From: a virus
Length of the DNA: 64,000 nt
Direction: 5' to 3' (one strand)
IMG/VR virus record: IMGVR_UViG_3300037189_012887
Span: 62,001 to 126,000 of that record
Shown here: piece after piece, positions 61,457-64,000 of the stretch
Layout: each line of letters starts with the position of its first letter
How positions within the stretch are numbered: position 1 is the stretch's first letter
Made by a program: the position numbers and the translations under genes
The notes under the pieces: generated by a model
The model's input: the letters and a program-made list of their open reading frames with translations, nothing else
Told to the model about the DNA's origin: nothing
Databases searched by the model: none

Positions 61457-63547
61457 ATGGGATTCCAAGTCAGTCCAGGAGTAAGTGTTACTGAGATCGA
61501 TCTAACGACGATCGTCCCTGCAGTAGCGACTACTCAAGGCGCCGTCGCTGGCGTTTTCCGCTGGGGTCCGGTCGAACAGCGCGTTCTCGTAGACACAGAG
61601 GCAACCCTAGCAGCACGCTTCGGTAAGCCTAATTCAAATACCGCCGAGACTTGGTTCACAGCAGCCAACTTCCTCGGATACGGTAACATCCTCTACGTGA
61701 CCCGTGCAGCTAACACGACCGACGCCAATACCGCTAACAACAACGCTTCTTACAACGCCCTCGCACTAGCGAACACTCTCGCTGTCAACTCGAGCTCGGC
61801 TAACCTCCTCCTTTCGGTGGTAAAGAACCAAGACGACTATAACTCAAAGAGTTCCTTCCCAGCCGACGTAAACTTCGTCGCTAAGTATCCTGGAGCCATC
61901 GGTAACTCACTCAGGATCTCGATGTGCTTGAGCCCTAACGCGTTCAGCAACACGATCTCGCTTACATCGAACTCAACCGGTGCACTCGGTAACTCGTCTG
62001 TCTGCGCCATCGCTTTCTCGCTTAACACGAACACCGCTACCGTCACGATCCAGTCGGCTGACGGTACACAGGGTGTCACGAACTCAATCTCTGACTTCAT
62101 TAAGTCAAAGCTCACACTCGGTGACTACATCACCGCAGGTAACAACCTCATCGGCACACAGAACCTAAAGATCTCGAGTTTCAGCAACACGACATATCCT
62201 GGATCTGCTGGTAACCCTGCCACATTCACCATTAACTTCTATGACACTTATCGTCTCTCTACCGCTTACTCTTCAAACTCTGTAAGCCGTAAGTGGGAGT
62301 ACTTCAACATCGTCGACTCGGCTCCGACTCAGTCGAGCTACGTCAACCAGTTCGGCAACTCGGCTGCGATCGACGAAGTACACTTAGTAGTCGTCGACGA
62401 GAACGGCGACTTCTCAGGCGTTCCTGGAACGGTACTCGAGCGCTTCGCTCACCTCTCACGCGCTACAGACGCAAAGTCGCCCGACGGCGCTACACTCTAC
62501 TACAAGACTGTCCTAAACAACCAGTCCCAGTACGTATGGTACGCGAACGACGGTCAGGCGACCTCGGCTAACTCGCAGACAATCGCGAGCGTCTCTTCTA
62601 CGATCGCACCTTACACGGTGTCTTTCTATCAGGGCGCAGACGGTCAGTCTGAGTCGAATATAGCTATCGGTGATCTAACCCGCGCATACAACAAGTACGC
62701 CTCAGTAGAAGACATCGACGTATCGATGATCCTTGCAGGTAAGTCAAACGGCTATACCCTAGTCAACTGGCTCATCGACAACATCGCCGAGCAGAGAAAA
62801 GACTGCATGGTGTTCTTCTCGCCTCAGTACACTGACGTCGTCAACAACGTCGGTAACGAGCGCGACGCGATCCTTGCTTTCCGCAACAACATGAACAGGT
62901 CGTCTTCTTACGCCGTGATGGATTCAGGCTACAAGCAGATGTACGACCGCTACAACGACTTGTATCGCTTCATACCTCTCAACGGCGACGTTGCAGGCCT
63001 CTGTGTCCGCACAGAAGTCCAGCGCGACGCTTGGTTCTCACCAGCCGGCTTCAACCGTGGTCAGATCAAGAACATCGTCAAGCTCGCCTACAACCCAACC
63101 AAGTCAGATCGCGACATTCTCTATCCACAGGGTGTCAACCCAGTCGTATCGTTCCCAGGACAGGGCACGGTCCTCTACGGAGACAAGACCCTTCTCTCCA
63201 AGCCATCTGCCTTCGACCGCATCAACGTTCGCAGGCTCTTCATCGTCCTTGAGAAGGCCATCTCGACTGCGTCGAAGTTCACGCTATTCGAACTCAACGA
63301 TCAGTTCACTCGTGCACAGTTCGTCAGTCTCGTCACTCCTTTCCTGAGAGACATCAAGGGTCGCCGTGGAATCACTGACTTCCTCGTAGTCTGCGACGAC
63401 ACAAATAATACTCCTGAGAGGATTGACCGTAACGAGTTCTGGGGTGACATCTACATCAAGCCAGCTCGCTCGATCAACTTCATCCAGCTTAACTTCGTGG
63501 CTGTCAGGACTGGCGTTCAGTTCTCAACGGTCGTCGGCCAGTTCTAA
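61457..63547 (+). CDS. 18: Tail sheath protein gp18
   Basis: A 696-residue contractile sheath protein. FQVSPGVSVTEIDLTTIVPA, GAVAGVFRWGPVEQRVLVDT at the N terminus and NVRRLFIVLEKAISTASKFT, LFELNDQFTRAQFVSLV near the C terminus are diagnostic. Residues about 115-290 form an inserted protease-resistant domain rich in Asn/Ser. Length is close to the T4 value of 659. Confidence 0.97.
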   Translation: MGFQVSPGVSVTEIDLTTIVPAVATTQGAVAGVFRWGPVEQRVLVDTEATLAARFGKPNSNTAETWFTAANFLGYGNILYVTRAANTTDANTANNNASYNALALANTLAVNSSSANLLLSVVKNQDDYNSKSSFPADVNFVAKYPGAIGNSLRISMCLSPNAFSNTISLTSNSTGALGNSSVCAIAFSLNTNTATVTIQSADGTQGVTNSISDFIKSKLTLGDYITAGNNLIGTQNLKISSFSNTTYPGSAGNPATFTINFYDTYRLSTAYSSNSVSRKWEYFNIVDSAPTQSSYVNQFGNSAAIDEVHLVVVDENGDFSGVPGTVLERFAHLSRATDAKSPDGATLYYKTVLNNQSQYVWYANDGQATSANSQTIASVSSTIAPYTVSFYQGADGQSESNIAIGDLTRAYNKYASVEDIDVSMILAGKSNGYTLVNWLIDNIAEQRKDCMVFFSPQYTDVVNNVGNERDAILAFRNNMNRSSSYAVMDSGYKQMYDRYNDLYRFIPLNGDVAGLCVRTEVQRDAWFSPAGFNRGQIKNIVKLAYNPTKSDRDILYPQGVNPVVSFPGQGTVLYGDKTLLSKPSAFDRINVRRLFIVLEKAISTASKFTLFELNDQFTRAQFVSLVTPFLRDIKGRRGITDFLVVCDDTNNTPERIDRNEFWGDIYIKPARSINFIQLNFVAVRTGVQFSTVVGQF

Positions 63548-63553
63548 TAAATA
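63546..63553 (+). promoter_or_regulatory. Late promoter of gene 19
   Basis: AATAAATA in GTTCTAATAAATAG, overlapping the gene 18 stop and 25 bases before the tube gene ATG. The same ten-base context occurs at 2902-2914. Confidence 0.75.
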
Positions 63554-63578
63554 GAAGAAAAGCACAGGAGTAACTTAG

Positions 63579-64000
63579 ATGGCTTTTAATATCGACAACT
63601 TCAAGAGCTACGGCCTAACTAAGGGGGGAGCTCGTCCTTCCCTCTTCGAGATCCAGTTCGCCGCACCTCCTTCTATCTCTCTCAACAACTTGGCAGTGGG
63701 TAACAAGTTTACCCTACTCGCCGAGGCTGCTGAGCTACCAGCATCATCGGTCGCCGCCGTCCAGGTTCCCTACTTCGGTAGGAACATCAAGGTCGCCGGC
63801 GATCGTACCTTCGCCGACTGGACCGTAACGATCCTGAACGACGAAGACTTCGCGATCCGCGCCATGCTTGAAAAGTGGCACAACGATCTCAACACTATAG
63901 TCTCGAACGTTCGTCTCCATAGCCGTCCATTCGCCTACAAGGCTGACAACGTCATCGTTACTCAGTTCGCTAAGAGTGGTCAGAGACTTAGGTCTTACGA
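63579..64000 (+). CDS. 19: Tail tube protein gp19, 5' part
   Basis: The frame starts MAFNIDNFKSYGLTKGGARP after CAGGAG and runs off the window after 140 codons. VPYFGRNIKVAGDRTFADWT and ILNDEDFAIRAMLEKWHNDL are typical of gp19, which forms the inner tail tube on gp54/gp48. The last residues lie outside the window. Confidence 0.95.
   Translation, partial: MAFNIDNFKSYGLTKGGARPSLFEIQFAAPPSISLNNLAVGNKFTLLAEAAELPASSVAAVQVPYFGRNIKVAGDRTFADWTVTILNDEDFAIRAMLEKWHNDLNTIVSNVRLHSRPFAYKADNVIVTQFAKSGQRLRSY

Overview
This window is a contiguous piece of a T4-superfamily myovirus genome. It carries the class Ia ribonucleotide reductase genes, phoH, T4-type genes 33, 59 and 32, a near-complete baseplate and tail gene set (4, 54, 26, 48, 53, 27, 5, 25, 6, 7-like, 8) and the neck/terminase/tail run 13-14-15-16-17-18-19. 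Gene content and the Asn/Ser/Thr-Val-rich fibres resemble marine T4-like phages (cyanophages, pelagiphages) and the Sinorhizobium T4-like phages. Several features point to an alphaproteobacterial host, as an inference: a circularly permuted two-piece tmRNA gene, a secreted HNH-like nuclease and an ETFB-lysine-methyltransferase-like enzyme.

Layout. 1-16 kb, + strand, is early/middle metabolism and replication: nrdA end, nrdB, tRNA-Leu(UAA), tRNA-CAU, glutaredoxin, Phd-like antitoxin, speD-like decarboxylase, glycosyltransferase, RNase H, phoH, RecB-type exonuclease, SprT-like protease, DUF932, DUF1003, tmRNA, tRNA-Arg(UCU), then 33, 59 and 32. Six sigma70-type promoters with a shared TTGACAA -35 box drive this part. 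A strong bidirectional terminator at 16.9 kb ends it. 16.9-23.1 kb, - strand, holds gene 4, an unnamed structural gene, 54, 26 with a predicted -1 frameshift extension, a holin-like gene and a 1013-residue protein with an M15 peptidase domain. 23.1-64 kb, + strand, is late: tube cap and wedge/hub genes, a split gene 5, a PAAR tip, large wedge/fibre proteins, a hypervariable fibre cluster (45.9-57 kb) interrupted by cupin, methyltransferase and homing-endonuclease genes, then neck, terminase, sheath and tube genes. Late genes are preceded by T4-type NATAAATA late promoters.

How it works together. Early genes supply nucleotides (NrdAB plus glutaredoxin), replication functions (RNase H, gp59, gp32) and translation aids (three tRNAs and a tmRNA). 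gp33 switches transcription to the late promoters, and late genes build tail, baseplate and fibres. The most notable items are the phage-borne permuted tmRNA, the tail-chaperone frameshift, and two GIY-YIG homing endonuclease genes whose ribosome binding sites lie in hairpins that overlap a late promoter. That arrangement matches the known T4 logic in which only late transcripts are translated.
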